Below are positions 8,304 to 16,518 of a DNA stretch of 46,417 nt, one piece after another. Made by a program: the position numbers and the translations under genes. The stretch is taken from NCBI GenBank assembly GCA_944376265.1, contig CALWCD010000008.1, positions 1-46,417 of the forward strand. The letters are read 5' to 3'. Position 1 is the stretch's first letter; each line of letters opens with the position of its first letter. Source of the DNA: an uncultured Clostridia bacterium (GTDB taxonomy: Bacteria; Bacillota; Clostridia; Oscillospirales; Acutalibacteraceae). The notes beneath the pieces are model-generated. The model had not been told where the DNA came from. It saw nothing but the letters and a program-made list of their open reading frames with translations, and did no database searches.

Positions 8304-8333
8304 ATTATACACCCGGCCAAAAACGGTTGTCAA
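8304..8333 (-). promoter_or_regulatory. Sigma-A promoter of the Amt-PII gene
   Basis: On the minus strand TTGACA (8333-8328) and TATAAT (8309-8304) are both perfect and separated by 18 nt. This is a strong promoter placed about 170 nt before the start codon, leaving room for the hairpin leader. The stretch 8334-8539 holds no gene that I can recognise. Confidence 0.8.
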
Positions 8334-8539
8334 GTTTTTTTGCATGATTTTATCCGACTTGCTTCAAATACAGCGTTTTATCCGAATAATTTTTTAAAAA
8401 CAGCGTAACTTCCGTGATATTTTGCAGGAATCAGACAAGCATCCTGCAAAATAGATCTCTCTCTTCCTCCACTTCCGCCTTCCCTTCAAACCGTCTGGAG
8501 AAATGCGTCGAAAGGGCCAGCTTTTTCTCGCATCCCGCC

Positions 8540-8568
8540 TTGACAGGCTTCCAACCCTGTTATATTAT
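8540..8568 (+). promoter_or_regulatory. Sigma-A promoter of the GH120 gene
   Basis: TTGACA at 8540-8545 and TATTAT at 8563-8568 are separated by 17 nt. Transcription would start about 45 nt before the ATG. Confidence 0.7.
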
Positions 8569-8622
8569 AATAAGTAAGCAGCTGTATTCGCTTAAAATTT
8601 TGGACAAATGGAGGAGTTTGCG

Positions 8623-10608
8623 ATGAGAATTTATGTTGCTGCCAACGCTTTCCGGGATGGCAACGGCACCCAGGAAAGACCCTTCAAGCACATCAACGAC
8701 GCCGCGAAAATCGCCCAGCCCGGCGACGAAGTTCTGGTGGGACCCGGCATATACCGGGAGTATGTAGACCCCCAGAACGCCGGCACCGAGGACGCCCGGA
8801 TCACCTACCGGAGCGTGGAGCCCCTGGGAGCCATCATCACCGGCGCCGAGGTCATCAAGGGCTGGGAGCCCTATGAGGGCAACACCTGGGTCTGCCGGGT
8901 GGCAAACGGCATTTTCGGCGACTACAACCCCTACACCACCTATGTGTACGGCGACTGGTACTTTGCCGGCCGCAGCAAGCACACCGGCTGTGTCTACCTC
9001 AACGACAAGGCCCTGTACGAGGCCGGCAGCATTGAGGAATGCGTCAAGGGCGAAGTGTACAAGTGCTCTTGGGAGCCGGAAGCCAGCACCTATAAGTGGT
9101 ATGCCCAGCAGGACGGGGACTACACCGTGATCTACGGCAACTTCCAGGGCAAGAACCCCAACGAGGAGAACGTGGAGATCAACGTGCGCCGGGAGTGCTT
9201 CATGCCTTCCAAGACAGGCGTTGGCTACATCACCGTCACCGGCTTCAACATCAACAAGGCCGCCACCACCTGGGCCCCTCCCGCCGCCTATCAGGACGGC
9301 ATGATCGGCCCCCACTGGTCCAAGGGCTGGATCATTGAGGACTGCGAGATCAGCAACTCCAAGTGCGCCGGTATCTCTCTGGGCAAGTACCTGGACCCCG
9401 ACAACGACCATTACTTCACCTACAAGCATGTCAAGTCTCCCACTCAGATGGAGCGTGACGCTGTGTGCCGCGGTCAGTATCACGGCTGGCTGAAAGAGAA
9501 CGTGGGCAGCCACATCGTGCGCCGCTGCAACATCCACAACTGCGAGCAGGGCGGCATCATCGGCCGTATGGGCGCTGTGTTCTCCATCATCGAGGACAAC
9601 CATATCCACCACATCAACAACATGATGGAGCTGGGCGGCGCCGAGATCGCCGGCATCAAGCTCCACGCCGCCATCGACGTGATCTTCCGCCGCAACTGGA
9701 TCCACGACTGCACCATGGGCATCTGGTGCGACTGGGAGGCTCAGGGCACCCGGATCACCCAGAACGTGCTGTACAACAACCAGAAGCCTGCGTTTGCCGA
9801 CCGTCTGAAGGGCGGCATGATGAGCCAGGATATCTTCGTGGAAGTGAGCCACGGTCCCACCCTGATCGACAACAACATCCTTCTGTCCGACGCCACTCTG
9901 CGGTTCGCCACTCAGGGCGTGGCCATGGTCCACAACCTGATCTGCGGCGCTCTCACCTGTGTGGGCGGCGGCACCTATCCCCGGTATACTCCCTACCACA
10001 TTCCCCACCGCACCGAAGTCATGGGCTTCATGACCTTCCTCCACGGCGACGACCGGTTCTACAACAACATCTTCGTCCAGAAGTGGCCCGGTGATCCCAT
10101 CATCACCCCCCACGACAGCGACGACGGCCACGACGAGGAAAACCGGGAAGTGGGCACCCATGTGTGGGACGAGTACCCCACCTACGAGGAGTGGATCGCT
10201 CAGTTCGACATGGACTCTGAGACTCCCAACATGATGAAGCTGGCTCCCGCTCACGACTCCCACCTGCCTGTGTGGTCCAAGGGCAACGTGTACTTTAACG
10301 GCGCCAAGGCTTGGAAGCACGAGGAGGACGGCCTGGTGGACAACGACCATCAGGTGACGGTGGAGATCGCCGAGAAGGACGGCAAGCCTGTGCTGACCAC
10401 CAACGTGTACGACTTCCTGGAAGGCTTCAAGGATGAGATGGTGTACACCGGCACCCTGGGCAAGGCCTTCGAGCCGGAAGAGTACTACGAGAATCCCGAT
10501 GGCACTCCCATCACCTTCGACCGGGACTACTTCGGCGAGCATCGCGGCGCCGACGTGATCCCCGGCCCCTTTGCCGCCAAGGAAGACGCTGGCAAAAACC
10601 TTTGGTAA
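8623..10608 (+). CDS. GH120 beta-xylosidase, right-handed beta-helix
   Basis: A 661-residue protein with no signal peptide, hence cytoplasmic. It begins with a beta-helix cap typical of the family (YVAANAFRDGNGTQERPF) and continues as a parallel beta-helix. Its text matches what I recall of the GH120 family founded by XylC of Thermoanaerobacterium, in blocks such as YANFQG-like YGNFQGKNPNEE, IGPHWSKGWIIEDCEI and EIAGIKLHAAIDV. By that comparison the nucleophile is D370 (CDWEAQGT) and the acid/base is E407 (FVEVSHGP). The enzyme would release xylose from imported xylo-oligosaccharides. The start is ATG 8623, with GGAGG at 8610-8614. The ATG at 8608 contains this ribosome site and is rejected. 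A 14-residue insertion lies between the two catalytic positions. Confidence 0.85.
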   Translation: MRIYVAANAFRDGNGTQERPFKHINDAAKIAQPGDEVLVGPGIYREYVDPQNAGTEDARITYRSVEPLGAIITGAEVIKGWEPYEGNTWVCRVANGIFGDYNPYTTYVYGDWYFAGRSKHTGCVYLNDKALYEAGSIEECVKGEVYKCSWEPEASTYKWYAQQDGDYTVIYGNFQGKNPNEENVEINVRRECFMPSKTGVGYITVTGFNINKAATTWAPPAAYQDGMIGPHWSKGWIIEDCEISNSKCAGISLGKYLDPDNDHYFTYKHVKSPTQMERDAVCRGQYHGWLKENVGSHIVRRCNIHNCEQGGIIGRMGAVFSIIEDNHIHHINNMMELGGAEIAGIKLHAAIDVIFRRNWIHDCTMGIWCDWEAQGTRITQNVLYNNQKPAFADRLKGGMMSQDIFVEVSHGPTLIDNNILLSDATLRFATQGVAMVHNLICGALTCVGGGTYPRYTPYHIPHRTEVMGFMTFLHGDDRFYNNIFVQKWPGDPIITPHDSDDGHDEENREVGTHVWDEYPTYEEWIAQFDMDSETPNMMKLAPAHDSHLPVWSKGNVYFNGAKAWKHEEDGLVDNDHQVTVEIAEKDGKPVLTTNVYDFLEGFKDEMVYTGTLGKAFEPEEYYENPDGTPITFDRDYFGEHRGADVIPGPFAAKEDAGKNLW

Positions 10609-10627
10609 TAGACTTCCCTTTGCAACC

Positions 10628-10678
10628 TGCCGGGACTGGTTCTCTCTGGAAAGAGGGGCCGGTCCCGGCCCTTTTTTT
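10628..10678 (+). terminator. Intrinsic terminator after the GH120 gene
   Basis: CCGGGACTGG pairs with CCGGTCCCGG (one G-T pair) and is followed by seven Ts, about 20 nt after the stop. Confidence 0.85.
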
Positions 10679-10699
10679 GCCCGGCAGTTCCCTGGAAGG

Positions 10700-10728
10700 T
10701 AGACGGAACCGCTCCGGCGTGGTACAAT
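10700..10728 (+). promoter_or_regulatory. Promoter of the nucleoside hydrolase gene
   Basis: An extended -10 (TGG then TACAAT at 10723-10728) has TAGACG 17 nt upstream at 10700-10705. A short CGGCG/CGCCG hairpin lies in the leader at about 10750-10773, before the ribosome site. Confidence 0.55.
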
Positions 10729-10798
10729 GTTCGGAGAAAAAATGGGAACGGCGTCGTCCCTGGGAAGGCGCCGTCCTCTTTGAGAGGAGATCCTTGCC

Positions 10799-11740
10799 GT
10801 GACGCCTTACGAACACTCCACAGCCTCCCTGCTGGGACGGCTGCAGCCGCCTCAAGGTCCGGTGGACGTAGTCCTGGACACAGACACCGCCAACGAGGTG
10901 GACGACCAATTCGCCCTGTCCTACCTGCTGGCCTCCCCGGAAAAACTCCGGGTAAAGGCCCTGTACGCCGCCCCTTTCTTTAACGAAAATTCCACCGGTC
11001 CCAAGGACGGCATGGAGAAAAGCTGCCAGGAGATCCTGCGGCTGCTGGAGCTGGCCGGGTTTTCCTCTTTCCGGGACCGTGTGTTTCCCGGCTCCACCGG
11101 CTACCTGCCCGACGAGGCCACCCCGGTGGTCTCCCCCGCCGCCCAGGACCTGGCTCAAAGGGCCATGGAGTATTCCCCAGAACGGCCCCTGTACGTGGCA
11201 GCCATTGGGGTGCTGACCAACGTGGCCTCCGCCTTGCTGCTGGAACCTGCCATTGCGGAGAGGATTGTCCTGGTGTGGCTGGGAGGCCACGCCTGGGACT
11301 GGCCCCACAACCGGGAGTTCAACGCCCAGCAGGACGTGGCCGCCGCCAGGGTGGTGTTTGGCAGCGGCGCGGCTGTGGTGCAGCTGCCCTGCATGGGAGT
11401 AGTGTCCGCTTTTCGGGTCAGTGACCCGGAGCTGCGCCAGCACCTCTGGGGCAAGAACGCCCTGTGCAACTACCTGGTGACCCTGGTGGAGGAATCCCAG
11501 AAGGCAGCGGGAGCCGGCCCCTGCTGGACAAGGCCCATCTGGGACGTGACCGCGGTGGCATGGCTGCTGGGAGGCTTTACGGAAGACCGCCTGGAAGCCA
11601 GACCCATTTTCCAGTACGACCACCATTACAGCTTTGATAAAACACGTCCTCCCATGGCGTACGTGTACTACATCCATCGGGACGAGCTGTTCCAGGACCT
11701 GTTTGAAAAGCTGGCCTTATTGGGAGGGGAGCCGCTGTGA
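10799..11740 (+). CDS. Inosine/uridine-preferring nucleoside hydrolase family protein
   Basis: A 313-residue enzyme. Near the N-terminus it carries VVLDTDTANEVDDQFAL, the calcium-binding D-x-D-x-x-N-E-x-D-D signature of nucleoside hydrolases. The middle contains VAAIGVLTNVASAL and LVWLGGHAWDW, also typical. These enzymes cleave the N-glycosidic bond of ribonucleosides to base and ribose in the cytoplasm. The substrate range cannot be read. The start is GTG 10799, with GAGAGGAGA about 8 nt before. The stop overlaps the start of the next gene (TGATG), so the two are translation-coupled and the neighbour may carry a related substrate or product. Confidence 0.85.
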   Translation: MTPYEHSTASLLGRLQPPQGPVDVVLDTDTANEVDDQFALSYLLASPEKLRVKALYAAPFFNENSTGPKDGMEKSCQEILRLLELAGFSSFRDRVFPGSTGYLPDEATPVVSPAAQDLAQRAMEYSPERPLYVAAIGVLTNVASALLLEPAIAERIVLVWLGGHAWDWPHNREFNAQQDVAAARVVFGSGAAVVQLPCMGVVSAFRVSDPELRQHLWGKNALCNYLVTLVEESQKAAGAGPCWTRPIWDVTAVAWLLGGFTEDRLEARPIFQYDHHYSFDKTRPPMAYVYYIHRDELFQDLFEKLALLGGEPL

Positions 11741-12867
11741 TGGGTCGCTGTTTGAAGAAAGCTGCCTCCTTTGTGAAGGGAGAGGTGGTCCTCACCGCGG
11801 CGGTGCTGCTGGCGGTGATCTCCGCCTTCTTTGTCCCGCCCAGCCCCGCTTACGTTTCCTACATCGATTGGGATACCCTGGCCCTCCTCTTCGGGCTGAT
11901 GGCGGTGATGAAAGGCTTTCAGAAGGAGGGGCTCTTTGAATTTCTGGGCACCGCCCTGCTGAAGCGGATCTACGGCACCCGGGCCATGCTGGCGGTGCTG
12001 GTGTTCCTGCCCTTTGTGTGCAGCATGGTCATCACCAACGACGTGTCCTTGATCACCTTTGTGCCCTTCGGCATTGCGGTGCTGAAACTCTCCCGGCGGG
12101 AGCCCTTGGTGGTGCCCATGGTAGCCATGCAGACCCTGGCCGCCAACCTGGGCAGCATGCTCACCCCCATGGGCAACCCCCAGAATCTGTACCTGTACTC
12201 CCAGTCCGGCATGAGCTTCTGGGAGCTCTGCGGCACCATGCTGCCCTATGTGGCCCTGTCCGGAGTGTGCTTAGGCATCATGCTCTTTCTGGGAAGCTCT
12301 CACGGCATCCGGCAGCTCCCCGTCCAGGCGAAGCTGGGCAGCCCCGTCAACCTGGGCTGGTGCGCCGCCGGTTTTCTCCTGTGCCTGCTGGGAATCTTCA
12401 ACCTGGTGCCTCCCCTGGCCATTGCGGCGGTGGTGCTGGTGTTCCTGCTGTTCAAGGACCGGCAGCTGCTAAAGTCGGTGGACTACTCCCTGCTGGGAAC
12501 CTTTGTGGCTTTCTTTGTGTTCATCGGAAACCTGTCGGCCATCTCCTGGTTCCAGGACCTGCTGGTGTCCGCCCTGGAAGGCCGGGTGGCCGCCATTTCC
12601 GTCATTGCCAGCCAGGTTATCAGCAACGTGCCGGCAGCGCTGCTGCTTTCCGGCTTCACCCAGGACTGGAGCGCCCTGCTGGTGGGGTGCAACATTGGAG
12701 GCCTTGGCACCCTGATCGCCTCCATGGCCAGCCTGATCTCCTACAAACAGGTGGCCCGGGAATACCCCCAGAAGCGGCGGACTTACTTCCTTTGGTTCAC
12801 CGTGAGCAACCTGTGCTTCCTGGCCCTGCTCCTGCTGGAGTACGCCCTGATCCAGTGGCTGTTCTGA
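11740..12867 (+). CDS. SLC13/ArsB-type (ion transporter superfamily) permease
   Basis: A polytopic membrane protein of about 375 residues with some ten hydrophobic segments. It shows two inward hairpin-type blocks typical of this superfamily, VITNDVSLITFVPFGIAVL and SMLTPMGNPQNLYLY; NDVSLI resembles the ArsB/NhaD block, and GNPQN resembles the SLC13 motif. Members carry anions such as dicarboxylates, citrate or arsenite. It is coupled to the nucleoside hydrolase gene by a one-base overlap. A GTG at 11737 is an alternative start two codons from the ribosome site GGGAGGGG. A link to nucleoside or ribose use is suggested by the operon only. Confidence 0.75.
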   Translation: MGRCLKKAASFVKGEVVLTAAVLLAVISAFFVPPSPAYVSYIDWDTLALLFGLMAVMKGFQKEGLFEFLGTALLKRIYGTRAMLAVLVFLPFVCSMVITNDVSLITFVPFGIAVLKLSRREPLVVPMVAMQTLAANLGSMLTPMGNPQNLYLYSQSGMSFWELCGTMLPYVALSGVCLGIMLFLGSSHGIRQLPVQAKLGSPVNLGWCAAGFLLCLLGIFNLVPPLAIAAVVLVFLLFKDRQLLKSVDYSLLGTFVAFFVFIGNLSAISWFQDLLVSALEGRVAAISVIASQVISNVPAALLLSGFTQDWSALLVGCNIGGLGTLIASMASLISYKQVAREYPQKRRTYFLWFTVSNLCFLALLLLEYALIQWLF

Positions 12868-13020
12868 GGAAAAAGAGGATAAGTCCACTAAACCGGACAG
12901 TAAATTTCCCAGCGTTAAATTTTTGTAAAAAACTGAAAAAATAACTTGTGCTTTTGTAAAGTCCCCCGTATAATGGATTTGTAAGTATTAAAAATGCGAA
13001 AAAACGCAAGGAGAATGGTC

Positions 13021-13092
13021 ATGGATCTCGCCGGAAAAGGCACTGCCGCGGTCAGTCTCTCGAAACGGGAGTTTTACAAAGAGACACATTAG
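13021..13092 (+). CDS. 23-codon leader peptide before the Na/phosphate symporter gene
   Basis: A short open frame starts at ATG 13021 behind a good ribosome site (AAGGAG, 8 nt upstream) and ends at TAG 13090-13092. The peptide begins MDLAGKG and ends SKREFYKETH. Its stop codon touches the first bases of a terminator hairpin (13091-13137). A ribosome finishing the peptide would therefore cover the 5' arm of that hairpin. The position, spacing and ribosome site are as expected of a regulatory leader peptide. I do not recognise the peptide. Confidence 0.6.
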   Translation: MDLAGKGTAAVSLSKREFYKETH

Positions 13093-13150
13093 CACGGCTC
13101 AGCGCCGCTGCCCTAGGCAGCAGGTGCCGGTCGTGCTTTTCTTTTTGCGG
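13091..13150 (+). terminator. Terminator hairpin in the leader of the Na/phosphate symporter gene
   Basis: AGCACGGC (13091-13098) pairs with GTCGTGCT (13130-13137) with one G-T pair. An inner stem GCTGCC/GGCAGC sits within, and the hairpin is followed by TTTTCTTTTT. It lies between the leader peptide and the symporter start at 13207, so it is an attenuator rather than an end-of-operon terminator. The upstream promoter is probably TATAAT at about 12970 with a weak -35. Confidence 0.7.
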
Positions 13151-13206
13151 AACAAGTGAACGGTCCTTTCCGGCAATGACATTTAGAAAGAAGGGGAAAT
13201 TGAGGT

Positions 13207-14865
13207 ATGACGATCACGAATTTATTGATGCTGCTGGGCGGCCTGGGGCTCTTCCTGTACGGGATGCAGATGATGGGCTCCGGCTTGGAGGCCGCGGCAG
13301 GCAACCGGATGAAACGCATTTTGGAACGCCTTACGTCCAACCCCATTTTGGGCGTGCTGGTGGGCGGTGTCATCACCGCTGTGATACAGTCCTCCTCTGC
13401 TACCACGGTAATGGTGGTGGGCTTTGTAAACTCCGGCATGATGACGCTGCGCCAAGCCGTGTGGGTGATCATGGGCGCCAACATCGGCACCACCATCACC
13501 GGCCAGCTCATCGCCTTGGACGTGGGCGCTATTGCCCCGCTGTTCGCCTTTATCGGCGTGGTGATGGTGGTGTTCATCAAGAAGCAGTCTGTCCGATATT
13601 ACGGACAGATCATCGCCGGCTTGGGCATCCTGTTCATCGGCATGGACATGATGAGCTCCTCCATGGCGCCGTTGCGTGAGTCGGAAGCTTTCGTCAACCT
13701 GCTCACCCAGTTCAGCAACCCTGTGCTGGGCATTTTGGCCGGCACGATCTTCACGGCCATCATCCAGTCCTCTTCTGCCTCGGTGGGCATTTTGCAAGCC
13801 TTGGCCAGCAGCGGGGTGATTGGCCTGTCCAATGCGGTGTTTGTGTTGTTCGGTCAGAACATCGGCACTTGCATTACGGCGGTGTTGGCCTCTGTGGGCA
13901 CCAGCCGCAACGCCAAGCGCACCACCATCATTCACTTGATGTTCAACATTTTCGGCACCATCCTGTTCACCGTCATTTGCATCTTCTCGCCCCTCACCGA
14001 CTGGGTATCCAGCTGGACCCCGGGCAAACCCTCGGCCCAGATCGCCAATATGCACACCCTGTTCAATGTGGTGACCACCCTGCTGCTGCTGCCCTTCGGC
14101 ACCTATCTTGCCAAGCTTGCCACCCGCATCCTGCCTGAGAAGCCCACCGAGGCTGCGGAGAGCGGCGTGCATCAGCTGCTGTATATCAAGCCGGTGGACC
14201 AGCTGTCCGCGGAACACCATGTGGGCACTTCCGCCATTGTGCTCAACGGCGTCCAGCACGAGCTGGCCCGCATGGCGGAAATGGTGCTGAAAAATGTGGA
14301 CGAAAGCTTCCAGGCTGTTCTGGAGGGCACTCCCGCCAGGCTGGAACAGGTGGAGGAAACCGAGGAGTACATCGACTATTTGAACCAGCAGATTTCCCGG
14401 TATATCTCCCACATTATCGTGTTCGAGACCAACGCTCAGGACTCGGAGCAGGTGAGCGCTTTCTTCAAGATCTCCGGCAACCTGGAACGCATCGGCGACC
14501 ATGCGGTAAATATCTGCGAGTACACCCAGCTGCTGGAACAGAAGCACATCAGCTTTTCCCAGAAGGCAAAAACAGAGATCCAGGCCATGCGGGAAACCAG
14601 TGTGGAGGCTATCCGGTCCCTGGGCGACATGAGCCGGCTGGAGCCCGACGCGCTGAAATCCATTGAGGGCTTCGAGCAGAAGATCGACGACATGACCTTG
14701 GAATTCCGGCAGAACCAGATGATCCGCCTGCGTGACGGAAGCTGCTCCGACGAGGCATGTACACTCTATTCCGAGATGCTCACCGATTTCGAGCGGATTG
14801 GCGACCACATTCTCAACATTGGCCAGGAGCTGAGCCCCAAAAACGCTGTGCCCGTAAAAGCGTAA
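13207..14865 (+). CDS. Na/phosphate cotransporter with C-terminal PhoU-like domain
   Basis: A 552-residue protein. The N-terminal part (about 1-310) is a type II Na/Pi symporter membrane domain with the two inverted-repeat signature motifs, QSSSATTVMV at residues 61-70 and QSSSASVGIL in the second half. The C-terminal part (about 330-545) is an all-helical PhoU-like domain with the repeated motif LERIGDHAVNI and FERIGDHILNI. Bacterial members import or export phosphate with sodium, and the PhoU part is thought to sense or regulate. It is preceded by a leader peptide plus terminator, which suggests regulated read-through. It ends just before a strong terminator. Confidence 0.92.
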   Translation: MTITNLLMLLGGLGLFLYGMQMMGSGLEAAAGNRMKRILERLTSNPILGVLVGGVITAVIQSSSATTVMVVGFVNSGMMTLRQAVWVIMGANIGTTITGQLIALDVGAIAPLFAFIGVVMVVFIKKQSVRYYGQIIAGLGILFIGMDMMSSSMAPLRESEAFVNLLTQFSNPVLGILAGTIFTAIIQSSSASVGILQALASSGVIGLSNAVFVLFGQNIGTCITAVLASVGTSRNAKRTTIIHLMFNIFGTILFTVICIFSPLTDWVSSWTPGKPSAQIANMHTLFNVVTTLLLLPFGTYLAKLATRILPEKPTEAAESGVHQLLYIKPVDQLSAEHHVGTSAIVLNGVQHELARMAEMVLKNVDESFQAVLEGTPARLEQVEETEEYIDYLNQQISRYISHIIVFETNAQDSEQVSAFFKISGNLERIGDHAVNICEYTQLLEQKHISFSQKAKTEIQAMRETSVEAIRSLGDMSRLEPDALKSIEGFEQKIDDMTLEFRQNQMIRLRDGSCSDEACTLYSEMLTDFERIGDHILNIGQELSPKNAVPVKA

Positions 14866-14884
14866 CACTTTCACAGAAGCTAAA

Positions 14885-14923
14885 GCGCGCCGCAAAGTCA
14901 CGAATTTTGCGGCGCGCTTTTTT
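14885..14923 (+). terminator. Intrinsic terminator after the symporter gene
   Basis: GCGCGCCGCAAA pairs with TTTGCGGCGCGC around a short loop, followed by six Ts. Confidence 0.9.
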
Positions 14924-14984
14924 GCGTATTCGGGAAAACATTGGGCACACTACCAGCGTAACACGCTTGGAAAGGGGAACCACT

Positions 14985-15419
14985 ATGATTGAAGAAGATA
15001 CTATCAAACTGCTGCGGGAGTGCAACGCGGGGATCAAAATGGGAGTGAGCTCCATTGACGAGGTGCTGCCCAAAGTGAAAGACAGCGCCCTGCGAAACTC
15101 CCTGGAAAAAAGCCGGTCCGCCCACGGAAAGCTGGGGGATGAAACCCACGCCATGCTGGCCCGGTACGGGGATCAGGGGAAAGAGCCCAGTCCCATGGCC
15201 AAAGGCATGTCCTGGGTAAAGACCAATGTGATGCTCACCCTGGAGGAAAGCGACAAAACCGTGGCAGACCTGATCACCGACGGGTGCAACATGGGGGTAA
15301 AGTCCCTGAGCCGTTACCTGAACCAGTACGAGGCGGCGGAAGAACAGGCCAAGGACATTGCCAAACGGCTTATCGGGCTGGAGTCCCACCTGATCCAGGA
15401 CGTGCAGCCCTATCTGTAA
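14985..15419 (+). CDS. Conserved four-helix-bundle protein (DUF2383/ferritin-like), function unknown
   Basis: A 144-residue, highly helical acidic protein without signal or membrane segments. It has two long helical hairpins, and its composition resembles DUF2383 or ferritin-like bundles. The C-terminal half contains DGCNMGVKSLSRYLNQYEAA and the stretch AKDIAKRLIGLESHL. No clear pair of E-x-x-H iron sites is visible, so I do not claim iron binding. The start is ATG 14985, behind GGAAAGGGG. The open frame continues upstream to 14757, but only through the symporter gene and its terminator. It stands alone between a terminator and tspO. Confidence 0.6.
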   Translation: MIEEDTIKLLRECNAGIKMGVSSIDEVLPKVKDSALRNSLEKSRSAHGKLGDETHAMLARYGDQGKEPSPMAKGMSWVKTNVMLTLEESDKTVADLITDGCNMGVKSLSRYLNQYEAAEEQAKDIAKRLIGLESHLIQDVQPYL

Positions 15420-15492
15420 GCATGTTTCCAGGGGCCCCAGCGTATACTGAGGCAGAAGGAACTCCGGCACCTGCCTGAAAGGATGGAATCCC

Positions 15493-15960
15493 ATGATCAA
15501 GTTGAAACCGCTTTTGGTCAGCCTGCTGCTCAGTCTGGGCACGGGCGGCCTTTCTGCGCTGCTCACCCGCGGCTCCATGGAGCGCTACGGCAGCCTGAAC
15601 CAGCCTCCCCTCTCTCCCCCGGGATGGGTGTTCCCGGTGGTGTGGACCATCCTTTTCACCCTGATGGGCATTGCCGCCTATCTGGTGTGGATGCGGGACA
15701 GCACCGGCCGCAACGGCGCCCTGGCGTTGTACGGGGTCCAGCTGGTGTTCAACTTTATCTGGCCCCTGCTGTTTTTCAACCTGCAAAACTACGCCCTGGC
15801 CTTTTTCTGGCTGCTGGCCCTGTGGGTACTCATCCTGCTGACCACCCTGCGGTTTTTCAAAGAGACTCCCGCCGCGGGCTGGCTGATGGTCCCCTACCTG
15901 GTCTGGGTGGCCTTCGCCGGTTACCTCAACGCCGGAGTGTGGCTGCTAAACCCCCTCTGA
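15493..15960 (+). CDS. tspO: TspO/MBR family membrane protein
   Basis: A 155-residue protein with five membrane segments. It has the family landmarks in order: PPLSPPGWVFPVVWTILFTL near residue 36, LVFNFIWPLLFF in the middle, and VPYLVWVAFAGYLN near the C-terminus. Family members bind porphyrins and related tetrapyrroles in the membrane and are tied to stress and tetrapyrrole control. The next genes on the opposite strand are under cobalamin control, which may be coincidence. The ribosome site AAGGATGG precedes the ATG. Confidence 0.9.
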   Translation: MIKLKPLLVSLLLSLGTGGLSALLTRGSMERYGSLNQPPLSPPGWVFPVVWTILFTLMGIAAYLVWMRDSTGRNGALALYGVQLVFNFIWPLLFFNLQNYALAFFWLLALWVLILLTTLRFFKETPAAGWLMVPYLVWVAFAGYLNAGVWLLNPL

Positions 15961-15963
15961 TGA

Positions 15964-16003
15964 AAAAATCGCTGTGCGCTTTTCACGCACAGCGATCTTT
16001 TTG
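15964..16003. terminator. Bidirectional terminator between tspO and the ECF gene
   Basis: ATCGCTGTGCG and CGCACAGCGAT form a perfect 11-bp stem with a T-run on both strands, between convergent stop codons. Confidence 0.9.
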
Positions 16004-16005
16004 TC

Positions 16006-16518
16006 TTATGTTCTCTCTGCCCGGGGCAGCCACCGGTCCAGCTTGTCCAAAGCAGTCCGCAGGGGATGATACAACAACAGCGCCAGCATAAAATTCCCCC
16101 CGGCATGGACCAGGTCAAAGGTAAAGCCGCTGATGATCCAAGCGATCACCATGGAAACGCCCCCCATGGGCAGGTACACCAAAGAGCAAAGGCTTCCAAA
16201 AGCCAGGCCGAACAGCCCGGAAAACACCGCCCACTGCCAGGATCGCTTCATCCAGCGGAACAGCCAGACAAGGACCGCCAGCAGAGGCCACACGTACAGG
16301 TACATCAGCCACCACAGACCAAAGCCGTAGAGCACCCCTTCCAACAGAAGGAACACCCCCAGGCCGCCGATTACCTGCCGGCGGAACACCAGGGTGAACA
16401 GAATGGTCAGCAGGCTGACAAGCTCCACGTTGGGCAGGAAAGCCAACGCCTCTTTGGACACCACCATCACCGTGCCCATCATGGCCATCAGGCACAGGGA
16501 GGTGAGCCGCGTCTTCAT
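16006..16518 (-). CDS. ECF transporter substrate-binding (S) component, probably for cobalamin or a precursor
   Basis: A 170-residue membrane protein with about six spans and an N-terminal TRLTSLCLMAMMGTVMVV segment typical of ECF S components. Such proteins bind a vitamin and join a shared energising module (EcfA/A'/T) encoded elsewhere. It starts at ATG 16518, overlapping the stop of the upstream lipoprotein gene by one base (TGATG), so the two are coupled. A cobalamin riboswitch heads the operon, so the likely cargo is cobalamin or a corrinoid precursor, as for the CbrT group. The substrate is inferred from the riboswitch and not from binding residues. Confidence 0.8.
   Translation of the reverse strand: MKTRLTSLCLMAMMGTVMVVSKEALAFLPNVELVSLLTILFTLVFRRQVIGGLGVFLLLEGVLYGFGLWWLMYLYVWPLLAVLVWLFRWMKRSWQWAVFSGLFGLAFGSLCSLVYLPMGGVSMVIAWIISGFTFDLVHAGGNFMLALLLYHPLRTALDKLDRWLPRAERT

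Noticed and set aside
8560-10542. 660-codon minus-strand frame opposite the GH120 gene
   Set aside because: The text is a run of Val/His/Gly/Ala codons typical of a reversed coding strand. The plus strand has a promoter, a ribosome site and conserved enzyme motifs.
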